Positions 20,023-29,737 of a stretch of DNA of 64,000 bases are shown here, one piece after another. The notes under the pieces are model-generated. The model did no database searches. It was not told where the DNA came from and worked only from the letters and a program-made list of their open reading frames with translations. The translations under genes were made by a program, and so were the position numbers. The first letter of the stretch is position 1; every line of letters begins with the position of its first letter. Source of the DNA: Argyresthia goedartella (lineage: Eukaryota; Arthropoda; Insecta; Lepidoptera; Argyresthiidae); NCBI GenBank assembly GCA_949825045.1, contig OX463829.1, positions 30,753,715 through 30,817,714 of the forward strand, read 5' to 3'.

Positions 20023-20809
20023 TGTTAGCTCTTGTTAGTTACACCTTGTATATTTCACTATACTTACATCTAACGCCATCTAGTGGAGCCGGCTTGTACT
20101 AACGTAAAGCAACTTTCCATTTCCGTTTAGATTATTTGAAGGATTATGATGATAGTTAAAATCCTTTTATGTTTGACATTAATTGTAATTAATCATCATT
20201 TCTTTAGTTTATATTTGTCTTTGGTTTAAATCATGAATCTATCCTCGTTTCTTCAAATTTAACTTTGTCGAACCTATAGCCGGATGCAGTAATACTTCCG
20301 TTATAGACGTACCCTGTTCTGGTTATATCCTTTTTTGAAAATTGAACTCTAAAATCATAATAAAGTCTATTCTGATTTTAGAGCCATTTATGAAGGTCCT
20401 ATCGTTATTATGTTTAATTCATATTTAAATCTTTTAGACTTGTAACAGGAAGTGACATGATTAAAAATGGTAACTAGCGATGTATTAGACATTTCCGTTC
20501 GATGCTAATATTAATCTGATGGTTTATTGAAATGTTTTATAATTTGTTAAATCTTGATAATGTTAAAGCCAATTTTAGAACTATCCAGAATATTTGTAGT
20601 AATTATAGAATTCGTGTTAGAAATAATACGTGTAAATTGCATTTCCGGTTTTGGATAGTCTGAAGAAGGGTGTGTTTAACCGCGAAAACGAACGCGGGAG
20701 ATGGAGGGAATAGATGTTATAAATAGGACTGCTTTGATTTTGAGAACACTTTTGTTACTGCCACGAAAAGAAATACACCATTTAAAAATCTGTCAGCGAG
20801 TATTTATTA
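20023..20809 (+). repeat. 3' LTR of the young gypsy element
   Basis: Matches 13380-14166 along its whole length by eye, with no indels. It ends six bases before the ATG of the CR1-like ORF, so its TATAAATA at 20718 sits upstream of that frame. Confidence 0.92.
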
Positions 20810-23800
20810 TATATATGGATATTCTACCTGATCTTATTAATCAAAGTTTCCTTTCGTGTTCTTCTAGCGACGATGATTTTTTGAGTGCGGAAAGCAATGA
20901 CTCCTCTATAGAGGAACCCCTATCTGTCAAAATTAAGACTGTCTTTGGTGGTGTGGAGAAAAATCTAAACATCGTACATATAAATGCACAAAGCATCCAT
21001 TCCAGCTATCCGGACCTGCTCGATGCTTTTAGTGAACAATGCGTGGACGGCATTCTTGTCTCCGAGTCGTTCCTCAAGCCCTCGCTGCCATCCTTATTGT
21101 ATTCCCTTCCAGGTTACAGGCTGTACAGGGTGTGAACGACAGAGTCGGGAAGGCCGATGGGGGCGTCGCTATCTATCTACGTGCGGAAATTCCGTGCAAG
21201 GTGATCAGTGCGTCCCCTATTCAATACTCCGAGTCTGCTGAACATCTCTTTCTCGGAATCATTCTTCACCACAACAAGGTCCTCCTCGGTGTTCTTTATA
21301 GTCCCTCTCTTCGCATCGATTATTTCGATTCCTTAGAATCACTCCTCAATGAAATGACACCACTTTAAAATGATTCCCTCATTCTTGGTGATTTCAACAC
21401 CTGTCTCCTTAAACACAATCCACGGTCTGCCAGACTCAAGTCCATGGTCGACTCCTTTAATCTGCATATTCTGCCGCTTGATGCCACCCATTCCCAACCT
21501 CATTGCTCTCCCTCGCTTCTCGACATTATGATCATTTCCAATTTGGACAAGGTCGCAATACACGGTCAGCTAAATTCTCCTTTCTCTTATCATGACCTCA
21601 TTTATCTTTCTTATAAGATAAAGCCTCTCAAGAGCAGAGCGAAATTCCTTTATAACCGGAACTTTAAGGATATCAACCATGAGTCCCTTTTGTCTGATGC
21701 CATGTCGATTGACTGGTCCCTTGTCACTACCAGTAAGACTGTTGATAATAAAATCGCCAATTTTAATTCTATAGTCCTGGGTCTCTATGACAAGCAAGCA
21801 CCTTCAAAAAAAGTGAGGGTTAAACACCACCCTGCCCCTTGGCTAACAGACACTATTAAGTGCCTAATGGCCAAGAGGAATAGAGCCAAGTGTAGATACC
21901 GCAAGAATCCGACAGATGATAATTTCCTCTCTTACAAATGTCTTCGCAACCGTTGCAACCGTCTCTGTCGCGATGCTAAACGTCGGCACATACACGAATG
22001 CATTGAGAACTACACTCCAGCTCAGGTGTGGAAATTCCTGAGAACGCTTGGTGTAGGTAAGGCCCGGGACCTACATGCTGGTAATGTAGATCTCAACGGT
22101 CTCAACCAGTTTCTTTCTGCCCCGCCTGTTGTGATGGATCCCACTGTCAAACAAGCCACGCTTCAGAGCCTGCGCTCTAAGTCCTTACCCAACACCACAC
22201 CATTCAACTTGAGTAATGTTGGAATCGATGCGGTCAAGAAGGCGCTATTGGCAGTCAATTCGAAAGCTGTAGGCGATGACAAAATTTGCCTTAAAATGCT
22301 ACTGACAATCCTTGACGAACTATTACCAGCAATAACACACGTTATAAACTTTTCTTTAGCTAATGGTATCTTCCCCACAGTGTGGAAGAAAGCACTAGTC
22401 ATCCCACTACCCAAAACCTCCAGTCCCACCTCCTTTAAAGAGTACCGTCCCATTTCAATCCTGCCCATCCTCTCCAAAGTCCTTGAGACCATTGTCCATA
22501 ACCAGCTTTCCTACTACCTCTCCTCAAACAATCTGCTAAACACGTTCCAGTCAGGATTTCGACCGGGTCATAGCACAGTCACGGCTCTGCTGAAAGTCAC
22601 AGATGACATCCAGCTAGCCATGGACTGCAAACAGCTTTCCGTGTTGGCTTTACTTGATTTCAGTAGTGCCTTCAACAGCGTAGATTTCGACATTCTCGTT
22701 GAGCTTCTCAGATCCCTGAACGTCTCTTCCTTCTCTGCCAGCTGGTTCGACTCTTATTTGAGGGATCGGCAACAGCGAATCAGGACGGAAGAGACATCCA
22801 CTGAATGGTGTGACCTCCTGTCAGGCGTCCCTCAAGGTGGTATTCTTTCTCCTCTTCTATTCTCGATTTTCATAAACTCCATATCGGACATCCTGTCTTC
22901 TTCATATCATCTTTATGCTGATGATCTCCAGATTTATCGCCACTTCTCTCATAACGATGTAAACTCTGCTGTGGAGGCATTGAACGCTGATCTGGAGGGG
23001 GTGAGAAGCTGGGCTTCATCCTTCGGACTCCTGGTTAACCCGAAAAAGTCCCAGGCCATGATTATAGGCACCAGACAATCTCTTAACTTGTTGCAGCAAC
23101 AGCCCATTCCACCTGTCACTTTTAATGGTACCACAATCGTGTATAGCGATAAAGCTAAAAACCTGGGTCTTATCTTCGACAACCAGCTGTCCTGGTCATC
23201 GCATGTCAATGAGGTCAGTCGACGAGTATTTGCTACTTTTCACTCTCTCACGAAACTTCAGTACTTTTTGCCTCGACAGACCAAAATCACTCTCGCTCAG
23301 TCTCTCCTTCTACCTCTCATCGATTATGCTGATGTCTGCTGGGTCAGTGCTAACGAAGAATTACTGAACAAACTCGAACGACTTCAAAATCTCGGGATTC
23401 GGTTTATCTTTGGGCTGCGCAAATACGACCATGTATCACAGCATCGCAAAGAGCTGAAGTGGCTGCCAATACGTCTTCGTCGGGATTCTCACATCCTCAA
23501 CATCCTCTACAACATTTTACGCAATCCACGCTATCCAACCTTCTTACGAGACCGTTTTCCATTTCTTTCTTCCAGCAGGCCTCGGAGAACTCACGCGCTT
23601 TCGATGCTCACAACCCCACAGCATAACACCGCGTCCTATGAGCATGGGTTTAGATTCCGGGCCATTCAATTGTGGAATGCACTCCCCTGCACTATCAGAG
23701 ACAGTCCTTCTCTTAATATATTTAAAAGTCGCGTGAAGAAGCATTACCTTTCTCTTTAGAAATATAGGTAGTATGTATGTATTTATTAGTATATTTATTT

Positions 23801-24138
23801 AAAAATTATATATATTTATATAGTATTTATGTTTAGCATGTACGAGTATATTATATGATATTAATGTAAGCCCTCGTATATTTAGTTAATATTGTTTTAT
23901 ATTAGTTATTTAGATATAACATATATCTAACCATGTGTTAGTTATTTAGATATGTACTAAATTATATTGTTGTACACATTGTCACCCCTGCTCAGCAATC
24001 GACCATTCCCATCCTAATTTGGTTTGCTGGAAGAGATCTCTTATTAGAGATAAGCTCGCCTTTGTACACTATTTTTATGTAAGTCTTGTTGTCTATATAT
24101 TAGTTGTGTGCAATAAAGAAATTATGAAATTATGAAAT
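20810..24138 (+). mobile_element. CR1-like non-LTR retrotransposon
   Basis: Endonuclease and RT are encoded on the plus strand. The 3' UTR ends in AATAAAG and a short AATTATGA-type repeat (about 24115-24138), as in CR1-group elements. The left part abuts the gypsy 3' LTR; the true 5' end may lie before 13380, because the gypsy element appears to have inserted just upstream of this ORF. Clade assignment (CR1/Daphne-like rather than Jockey or RTE) is by overall look only. Confidence 0.75.
20816..23759 (+). pseudogene. CR1-like ORF2: endonuclease and reverse transcriptase, two breaks
   Basis: The ATG at 20816 opens an endonuclease (NIVHINAQSIHSSYPDLL; ILVSESFLKP). A frameshift near 21133 moves the frame, which continues with GVAIYLRAE and LLGVLYSPSL to an in-frame TAA at 21366-21368, directly before LILGDFNTC. 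From there the frame is open to 23759 (RT from about 22200). RT motifs: RPISILPILSKVLE, FRPGHSTVTALL, LLDFSSAFNSVD, GVPQGGILSPLLFS and YADDLQIY (about 22915), then KNLGLIFDNQLSW. It would nick target DNA and copy RNA in place. One frameshift plus one nonsense codon make it inactive but little decayed. Confidence 0.85.
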
Positions 24139-24419
24139 CTTTCTTTATTTTATTTTATTTTAATTTTATTTTATTGCAGAACATTACTGTAAACTCACAT
24201 TGCATGTCTTAGAATAATGGTTTTACATATTAAACTAGTGATTAAACCTTCAGATGTCCTGACAGCATGCTTAATGAAATGTTATCTGCTATATTACTTA
24301 ATTATTTGACTTATCAAAAATTAATTACTTAAATATGTAGTGTAAGTACTTAGTAAGAAGTTAAATCTATGTTTGTTTTATGTTTGCTTTTTTCTATAAA
24401 TGTTTAAAAGTTTTGTTTT

Positions 24420-24538
24420 GAAGGTACTAAGGGTACAAAGATATCTAGGGTATGTTCGTTGGAGATGTCATTAGAGTTATCTCTTATGCTTAAGCTTATG
24501 CTTCTGTGCAATAAAGAATATGAATGAATGAATATTAA
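24420..24538 (+). mobile_element. Probable 3' stub of another CR1-like element
   Basis: GTGCAATAAAG followed by an (AATG)n tail at 24508-24535 resembles the 3' end of the element just upstream. Too short to be sure. 24139-24420 is AT-rich with no gene seen; 24539-24685 is unassigned. Confidence 0.35.
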
Positions 24539-24688
24539 TATACACAGCCCTTTCCACAGCACTTTACCCAGTGGTTACCCCGCTGGCGTTTGGTTCTCCT
24601 GCCAAGTCCGATGTAGTGGGCTGCCCATCCACTGTCGGGCGGCATACAGGATCGGGCTCATGGAACATGGAACATGTGGGGGGTTCTT

Positions 24689-24722
24689 CTTATTATTATT
24701 ATTATTATTATTATTATTTATT
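24689..24722. repeat. (TTA)n microsatellite, tail of the reverse RT fragment
   Basis: About eleven ATT/TTA units. On the minus strand this is an AAT-type tail at the 3' end of the adjacent non-LTR fragment. Confidence 0.8.
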
Positions 24723-24789
24723 ATGCACAAGCAGCTTAAAGCTGATGCGTGCATATCAGTTCACATTTCACTGCACTTGTTTTATAGAA

Positions 24790-25815
24790 TTGTCAAGTAT
24801 ATTTTTAAAATAGTTCACTGATGGTGCACTAATAACAGTTTCTGGAAGTCTGTTCCACTCGCGGACCACTCGGTTTGATAGAAGGTGTTTGCGTGGGTTA
24901 CTTGTAAACGAGAGCCCTTGGAGTTTCAGTGCGTGTCCTCTGAGGTGGTGATTCTGGTTCATCGTAAACATTTCCTTCATAGTCGATATATCATAGTAGC
25001 CAATTAGAATCTTATATGTTTCTATGAGATCTCCAGGTTTACGTCGTTGCTCTAGAGTGCTCAATCCTAGCTCTGCAAGTCGCTGCTCATAAGGCTTGTC
25101 ACGAAGTCCTATTACCATCTTGATTGCTCTTCTTAGGACTTTTTCCAGCAAGTCTTTGTCCTTCTGGAAGTAAGGGCTCCATATTTGGAAAGCATACTCA
25201 AGGAGTGGTCTGACATAAGTCTTGTAAAGTCTCAAGAATAATTCTTTGTCAATATAATCAAAGGATTTCCGAATCATATATGTTAGCGTGTTGGCTTTCT
25301 TAGTAATTGAAAGTATATGAGTCTCCCATTTAAGGTCAGTTGATATTGCGACCCCCAGGTCTCTTTGTGTTGTAACAAGATCCAGTGTTTGCATATTAAT
25401 GCTGTATGGTAACTTTGGATTATTGTTCCCAACATGCAGAACCGTACACTTTCCAGAATTTAAGATTATTAGCTAATTCTGTGTCCATTTAAAAATGCGG
25501 TTAAGTCTTCTTGTATTATATTGTGCGATATTAGCGGATTTCCCATGATTTTTGTATCATCTGCAAACAGTGAAAGTCCAGACTTTATTATTACCTTTAG
25601 GTCAGTTAGGTATACGCAGAATAAAATTGGTCCAAGCACTGATCCTTGAGGGACACCACTCAGGACGTTGTAGGAATCTGAGAGGTCATTCCCAACTCTC
25701 TCCCTTAAGGTACGATTGCTTAGGAAGTTTTCTATCCACATAAGAAGGTTACCACGAATTCCAAAGTGTTGCAGTTTCGAGACTAGTCTTTTTATAGGAG
25801 CGCGGTCAAACGCTT
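24790..25815 (-). pseudogene. RT fragment with a frameshift
   Basis: The upstream part, about 25815-25469, reads FDRAPIKRL, WIENFLSNR, LSGVPQGSVLGPILF and FADDTKIMG, then ends at a stop at 25469-25471. The downstream part (about 25450-24768) reads KCTVLHVGNNNPKL, LGVAISTDLKWETH, YVRPLLEYAFQIWSPY and LGLSTLEQRRKPGDL in another frame. A frameshift in the 25440-25480 interval separates them. Endonuclease and the N-terminal RT are absent. Confidence 0.8.
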
Positions 25816-26157
25816 ATAGATTATTTAAGTCTTAATCTTTCGAGCCCTGCACCCTGGTTATGACGCATCGCGATTTTGAACTTCATGCCATTTTAATATA
25901 ATTCAAAACCTATAAATCAACAGCGGCACCACAGTGGCGTCACCAGGGCATAAGGGGTTAATGCAACAAAAAAAATCCAGTCCAACCATGCCTGATAGGG
26001 CTCTTACTGTTATGTAACATATCTCCGTGGTCATGGTACGGGATCGATCGCAGTATCTGATGTGATGATGTCATAGATCATCTTACTACTTACTACGAGT
26101 AGTACTTAGTAGGTATATGTAGCGGTGTGAGCTGTGGCGGCTGTCTCCTGTAAATAC
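25816..26157. other. Stretch with no gene seen
   Basis: Mixed sequence holding the insertion point of the next gypsy element (ATAC at 26154-26157). No coding signal or repeat was recognised. Confidence 0.5.
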
Positions 26158-26496
26158 TGTTACGCCGGTAGGTTAGGTCAAAAACTTTGAACGTCAATTT
26201 CAGTGCTTTAGAGGCGTTTTCAGCAGGCTGAAAAGTCATTTCAGGCCGTTTCAGAAGTTACTTTATCACATATCTAAAGATCGAAATTTCACCCAAGTTG
26301 CCGTCGTTTTCAGGCGCCTGAAACATGTTTTCAGTCCGTTTCAGGGCACCCTCTATCAGATGACGCCATAACCTGAAAACCCGTTTTCAGGCGTTTTCAG
26401 GACCCCTTATGGGCCTCTGAAGCACAAATCGTTATATGGCGAAATATCCGGTAGGAGTGATAGAGATAGCACTACTAGAAAGAGATAGCTATACTC

Positions 26497-26658
26497 GGAA
26501 CATTCGAGAAGTGTGTGACAGAGATAGAACTACTAGAAAGAGATAGCTATACTCGGAACATTCGAGAAGGGAGTGACAGAGAGAGTGCACCATTAGAGAG
26601 AGACATATATGGTCTCGAATGTTCTCGGCCCGCACGCCGGTCCTTACTAGAATATTCG
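26497..26658 (+). promoter_or_regulatory. Cluster of heat-shock-element-like sites
   Basis: GGAACATTCGAGAAG at 26497-26511 and again at 26555-26569 each give three phased nGAAn/nTTCn units, the minimum usually taken for a heat-shock-factor trimer. Two-unit matches lie at 26616-26625 (CGAATGTTCT) and 26649-26658 (AGAATATTCG). All are upstream of the TATA box. Function is inferred from the motif only. Confidence 0.6.
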
Positions 26659-26698
26659 CGATATGTGTGGACAATGTGTCCAGAGCGGCTCCGCGGGA

Positions 26699-26705
26699 TA
26701 TAAAA
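26699..26705 (+). promoter_or_regulatory. TATA box of the mini-gypsy LTR
   Basis: TATAAAA about 40 bp after the last HSE-like site. Transcription would start near 26730. The matching site in the 3' LTR is 30289-30295. Confidence 0.7.
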
Positions 26706-26958
26706 GGCGCCGACGGCCGGCACGAGTTAGTTACATTTTAACTGCGATCGAGTGCTAGTACAAGGATAATCGGAAAGAAAGACTCTTCGTGTGAATAGTG
26801 AGCGCATAATTAGTGAAATAGTGTGTGTGTGTTTTAGTGGATTTTATGTACAGTTCGTGTGAATTGTAAGTGCCTAATTTGGGTAATAAAGTGAGTGTTT
26901 TAATTAGTGGATTAATTCGTGTTTTTCTATCAAATACGAACCCCACGCTCGTAACATT

Positions 26959-26976
26959 TGGTGTCAGAAGTGGGAT
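26959..26976 (+). other. Primer-binding site, probably tRNA-Leu
   Basis: TGGTGTCAGAAGTGGGAT starts two bases after the LTR. It looks complementary to the 3' end of an insect tRNA-Leu(CAG), from memory of that tRNA. Confidence 0.65.
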
Positions 26977-26981
26977 AGAAA

Positions 26982-27623
26982 ATGCCGTTAATGCCACGAG
27001 AAACCGAGCCAAAAGGAGTGACGACGCGAAGCCAAACGTCTGGGTCTGGAGATTCGATGCCTGGTACGTCGGAATCACCTGCTCCAGCTGCACAAGGAGT
27101 AGACCTCAACGTTATCTTCGTCCTTCTAAAGGAACAGTCGCGAAAACAGGAGGAACAGGCACGAATGCTTCGTGAGGTACATGAGTCCACGACCGAATGG
27201 AAGAGAGAGTTGTTCGAGGTCCAGGAAAAACTGGCCGATATGGATGAAAAACTAGAGAGTCGAGTCCATGTTGTCGATAAAAAAATTGAGACCTTTGAGA
27301 GCCGTCTCCAAAAACTTGAGATCAAAGTGGCTAATGGTCCAAGTACCTATGTACCCGACGCATTGGTGTCCGGAGGCGGCAGGTTCAAAGTGCCTCCCTT
27401 TGACGGTAGCTCATCGTGGACTGCCTATAAGCTGCAGTTCGAGTCTGTTTCCCAGGCTTATGGTTGGAGTAAGGAGCAAGCCAGGACAGCACTGACGTTG
27501 GCGCTGCGCGACGAGGCTCTTACCATACTAGAGGCTCTAGGAAACGACCGGACGTACGACCGCCTTCTAGAAGCCTACGATACGGTGACAGTCACCTGGA
27601 GCACGTGTTCCGAGCTCAGTTAA
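26982..27623 (+). pseudogene. Gag N-terminal part (frameshifted)
   Basis: From ATG 26982 (MPLMPRETEPKGVTTRSQ) through a predicted coiled coil (about residues 45-115, rich in Glu/Lys/Leu) to the capsid-like region (FKVPPFDGSSSWTAYKLQFES, about residue 135). The frame is lost near 27576: conserved Gag sequence continues (FRAQLKDRTQGRNESLQQW) in the +2 frame, which is the long frame starting at 27605. This frame stops at 27621-27623. A small deletion is the simplest cause. Confidence 0.8.
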
Positions 27624-29737
27624 AGGACAGGACACAGGGACGTAACGAGTCCTTACAACAGTGGGCCCTGGGTATCGAGAAGTTGGTTAGGAAGGCCTAT
27701 CAACGTACGTCAGCATCCTTTGTGGACAGTATGCTGGTGCAGGCCTTCATCGATGGGATCCGGGATCTGGAAGTGAGGGCAGCCGTGCGATTGGGACATC
27801 ATGGCAGCCTAAAGGATGCAGTAGCCCACGCTCTCGAGGTGGAAGCTGTACGACAGGATTCATCCAGGCCTTTCAGGGTGCGAGAAGTGTCGACTACGAA
27901 GCCAGTAGATTCCCGCCGCGAATTTGGGCCACGTTGCTACCATTGTGGAGAACGTGGTCACCTGCAGTCAGGCTGTCCGAAAAGGACTAGGAGGGACAGA
28001 GACCCCGCTCCAAGGACAAGGACAAGGAGCGGGCCAGGCCATCGCGCGAAGATCGCAGCGAGCGGAGCGAGAGAGGGGATCGAAGCCAGCGGGACCGAGA
28101 CCGCGATCGTGACCGCAAGCATCGCAAGGACAGGCGTGACCGGTCACCGCACGAGCGCGGCTGGCGACGTCGGTCGCGCGACCGCCACTAGAGATTCACT
28201 GAGGTATCACATAGCACCTCCAGCCGTTGGCAGACGTAAAGGCACGAGAGGAGCTCCCACAGCAGCGGCGGCGGGGGGCTCGGCTCGGACCGGCGCGAGC
28301 GGGAGCGCGGCGAGCGGGACCGCAGGGACAGGGGGGACCGCGGCGACAAGGACAATGATAAGAACTGATACGGTTAGCGACGAGTGGAGTGATGAAATCA
28401 TGCAGCTAGCGCAACAAGAGGACCCTGACGTGAGACCCATTTTTGATTGGATTAATGCTGGCGCACCTAAACCAAGATGGTGTGATGTAGCTACTATGAG
28501 TGCGGTAACAAAAAGCTACTGGGCACAATGGGATAGCTTGGTTATGCATAATGGCGTTCTATGTAGAAAATGGGAATCAACAAATGGGAAGGATGCTCAC
28601 CTGCAAGTCGTTGTCCCAAAAAAAAGGGTGAAAGATGTTTTTAGAAGCTTTCACGATGGAACATCCGGTGGACACCTTGGAGTAAAAAGGACCCTAATGA
28701 AAATCCGGCAACGCTTTTATTGGATTCACTGCCGAGAAGATGTTGAAAATTGGTGTAAACGATGCACTAACTGTGCATCAGTCAAGGGACCGCATACCCG
28801 TAGCCGAGGAACACTCAAGTTGTACAACGTGGGAGCCCCTTGGGAAAGGGTTGCATTAGATGTCGCAGGACCATTCCCAGCATCGGACTCCGGAAACAAG
28901 TACATTCTTGTCGTGATGGATTACTTCACGAAGTGGCCTGAAGTATTTTCCATTCCTAATCAAGAAGCGGTAACCATAGCTAAAAAGTTAGTGAACAAAG
29001 TATTCTGCCGGTTTGGGGTACCACTCGAAATCCACAGTGATCAAGGAAGAAACTTCGAGTCTGCGGTCTTTCAGGAGACTTGTCGCATAATGGGAATTCA
29101 TAAGACGAGGACTACGGCGTATCATCCACAGTCAGATGGAATGGTTGAGAGATTTAACCAGACACTGGAGAGACATCTAGCCAAGGTCGTTGAGAGCCAT
29201 CAAAAAGATTGGGATCGGCATATCCCCCTCTTCCTGTTGTCTTATAGGTCGGCAACTCACGAAAGTACGGCGGTTACTCCATCGTATGCGAATTTTGGAA
29301 AAGAACTCCGTCTGCCTGCAGATCTCCTGACTGGACGTCCGCCCGATACACCAAGGATCATCACGGAATATGCAAGTGATTTGCGGGATCGGATTGATGA
29401 TGTTCATAGCCTGGTACGTGAACACGGGCTCCACGCTAGCATAAAGATGAAAACCCGATATGACCGGAAGTCTTATCAAGTGGGTTTTGAGGAAGGTTCG
29501 TTGGTGTGGCTACATAACCCTATGCGACGAGTAGGAAAGTCCCCGAAACTATCTCCGAATTGGGAAGGGCCTTACAAGGTAGTCACCAAAATAAACGACG
29601 TCACGTATCGAATCCAGCGGAATCCTCGTAGTCCGAGCAAGATTGTTCATGTTGACCGGCTGGCCAGATACTACGGAAATAATGATGCTCGGGACGAACA
29701 TGTCTTAGGAGGGGGTAGTGTTACGCCGGTAGGTTAG
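27605..29737 (+). CDS. Gag C-terminus fused in frame to integrase (no protease, RT or RNase H)
   Basis: A 710-codon open frame. Residues 1-100 complete the Gag domain. A CCHC knuckle (CYHCGERGHLQSGC) lies at about 111-124, then a long Arg/Gly/Ala-rich linker (about 125-255), then from about residue 258 the integrase region: H2C2 module (HLGVKRT...CKRCTNC), catalytic Asp in LDVAGP (about 419), Asp in HSDQG (about 477) and Glu in MVERFN (about 514), and a DNA-binding tail ending KIVHVDRLARYY. All three DDE residues are present. The first codons lack a credible start because of the frameshift upstream. Whether it is translated is unknown. Confidence 0.8.
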   Translation: MFRAQLKDRTQGRNESLQQWALGIEKLVRKAYQRTSASFVDSMLVQAFIDGIRDLEVRAAVRLGHHGSLKDAVAHALEVEAVRQDSSRPFRVREVSTTKPVDSRREFGPRCYHCGERGHLQSGCPKRTRRDRDPAPRTRTRSGPGHRAKIAASGAREGIEASGTETAIVTASIARTGVTGHRTSAAGDVGRATATRDSLRYHIAPPAVGRRKGTRGAPTAAAAGGSARTGASGSAASGTAGTGGTAATRTMIRTDTVSDEWSDEIMQLAQQEDPDVRPIFDWINAGAPKPRWCDVATMSAVTKSYWAQWDSLVMHNGVLCRKWESTNGKDAHLQVVVPKKRVKDVFRSFHDGTSGGHLGVKRTLMKIRQRFYWIHCREDVENWCKRCTNCASVKGPHTRSRGTLKLYNVGAPWERVALDVAGPFPASDSGNKYILVVMDYFTKWPEVFSIPNQEAVTIAKKLVNKVFCRFGVPLEIHSDQGRNFESAVFQETCRIMGIHKTRTTAYHPQSDGMVERFNQTLERHLAKVVESHQKDWDRHIPLFLLSYRSATHESTAVTPSYANFGKELRLPADLLTGRPPDTPRIITEYASDLRDRIDDVHSLVREHGLHASIKMKTRYDRKSYQVGFEEGSLVWLHNPMRRVGKSPKLSPNWEGPYKVVTKINDVTYRIQRNPRSPSKIVHVDRLARYYGNNDARDEHVLGGGSVTPVG
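27991..28365 (+). other. Arg/Asp/Ser-rich block readable only in an alternative frame
   Basis: In frame 1 (offset from the zinc-knuckle/integrase frame) 27991-28191 reads as an RD/RS-rich segment (DRDRDRDRKHRKDRRDRSP), and 28241-28365 again (RERERGERDRRDRGDRGDKD). Stops lie at 28189 and about 28237. The strong bias suggests this was once the coding frame, either the native basic Gag tail or a captured host RS-type exon. Confidence 0.5.

Larger units (their letters stand above)
13380..20809 (+). mobile_element. Ty3/gypsy LTR retrotransposon, apparently complete and young
   Basis: Two direct 787-bp LTRs (13380-14166 and 20023-20809) show no difference by eye and have a constant offset of 6643 bp. 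Between them lie a leader of about 46 bp, one open Gag-Pol frame of 1656 codons, a 3' noncoding block with six 89-bp repeats and a purine-rich tract before the 3' LTR. The flanks read TATAT/ATATA on both sides, compatible with a 4-5-bp target duplication in AT-rich DNA. No envelope frame is present. Identical LTRs and the open frame imply a very recent insertion. Confidence 0.92.
24689..25815 (-). mobile_element. 5'-truncated non-LTR retrotransposon fragment (CR1/L2-like)
   Basis: Minus-strand RT from the FDRAP catalytic region to the C-terminus, followed by a 3' UTR and an AAT-type microsatellite tail. The 5' end near 25815 falls inside RT. Wording such as LGLSTLEQRR...GDLIETYKI is typical of CR1/L2-type RT C-termini. 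Confidence 0.75.
26158..26956 (+). repeat. 5' LTR of the mini-gypsy element
   Basis: TGTTACGCCGG...CTCGTAACA. It holds a cluster of TTTCAG/CTGAAA motifs (26195-26405), a 58-bp tandem duplication (about 26470-26575), HSE-like sites and a TATAAAA box. Confidence 0.92.

Noticed and set aside
24571..24813. Small frames with polytyrosine or polyleucine runs
   Set aside because: They are translations of the (TTA)n microsatellite.
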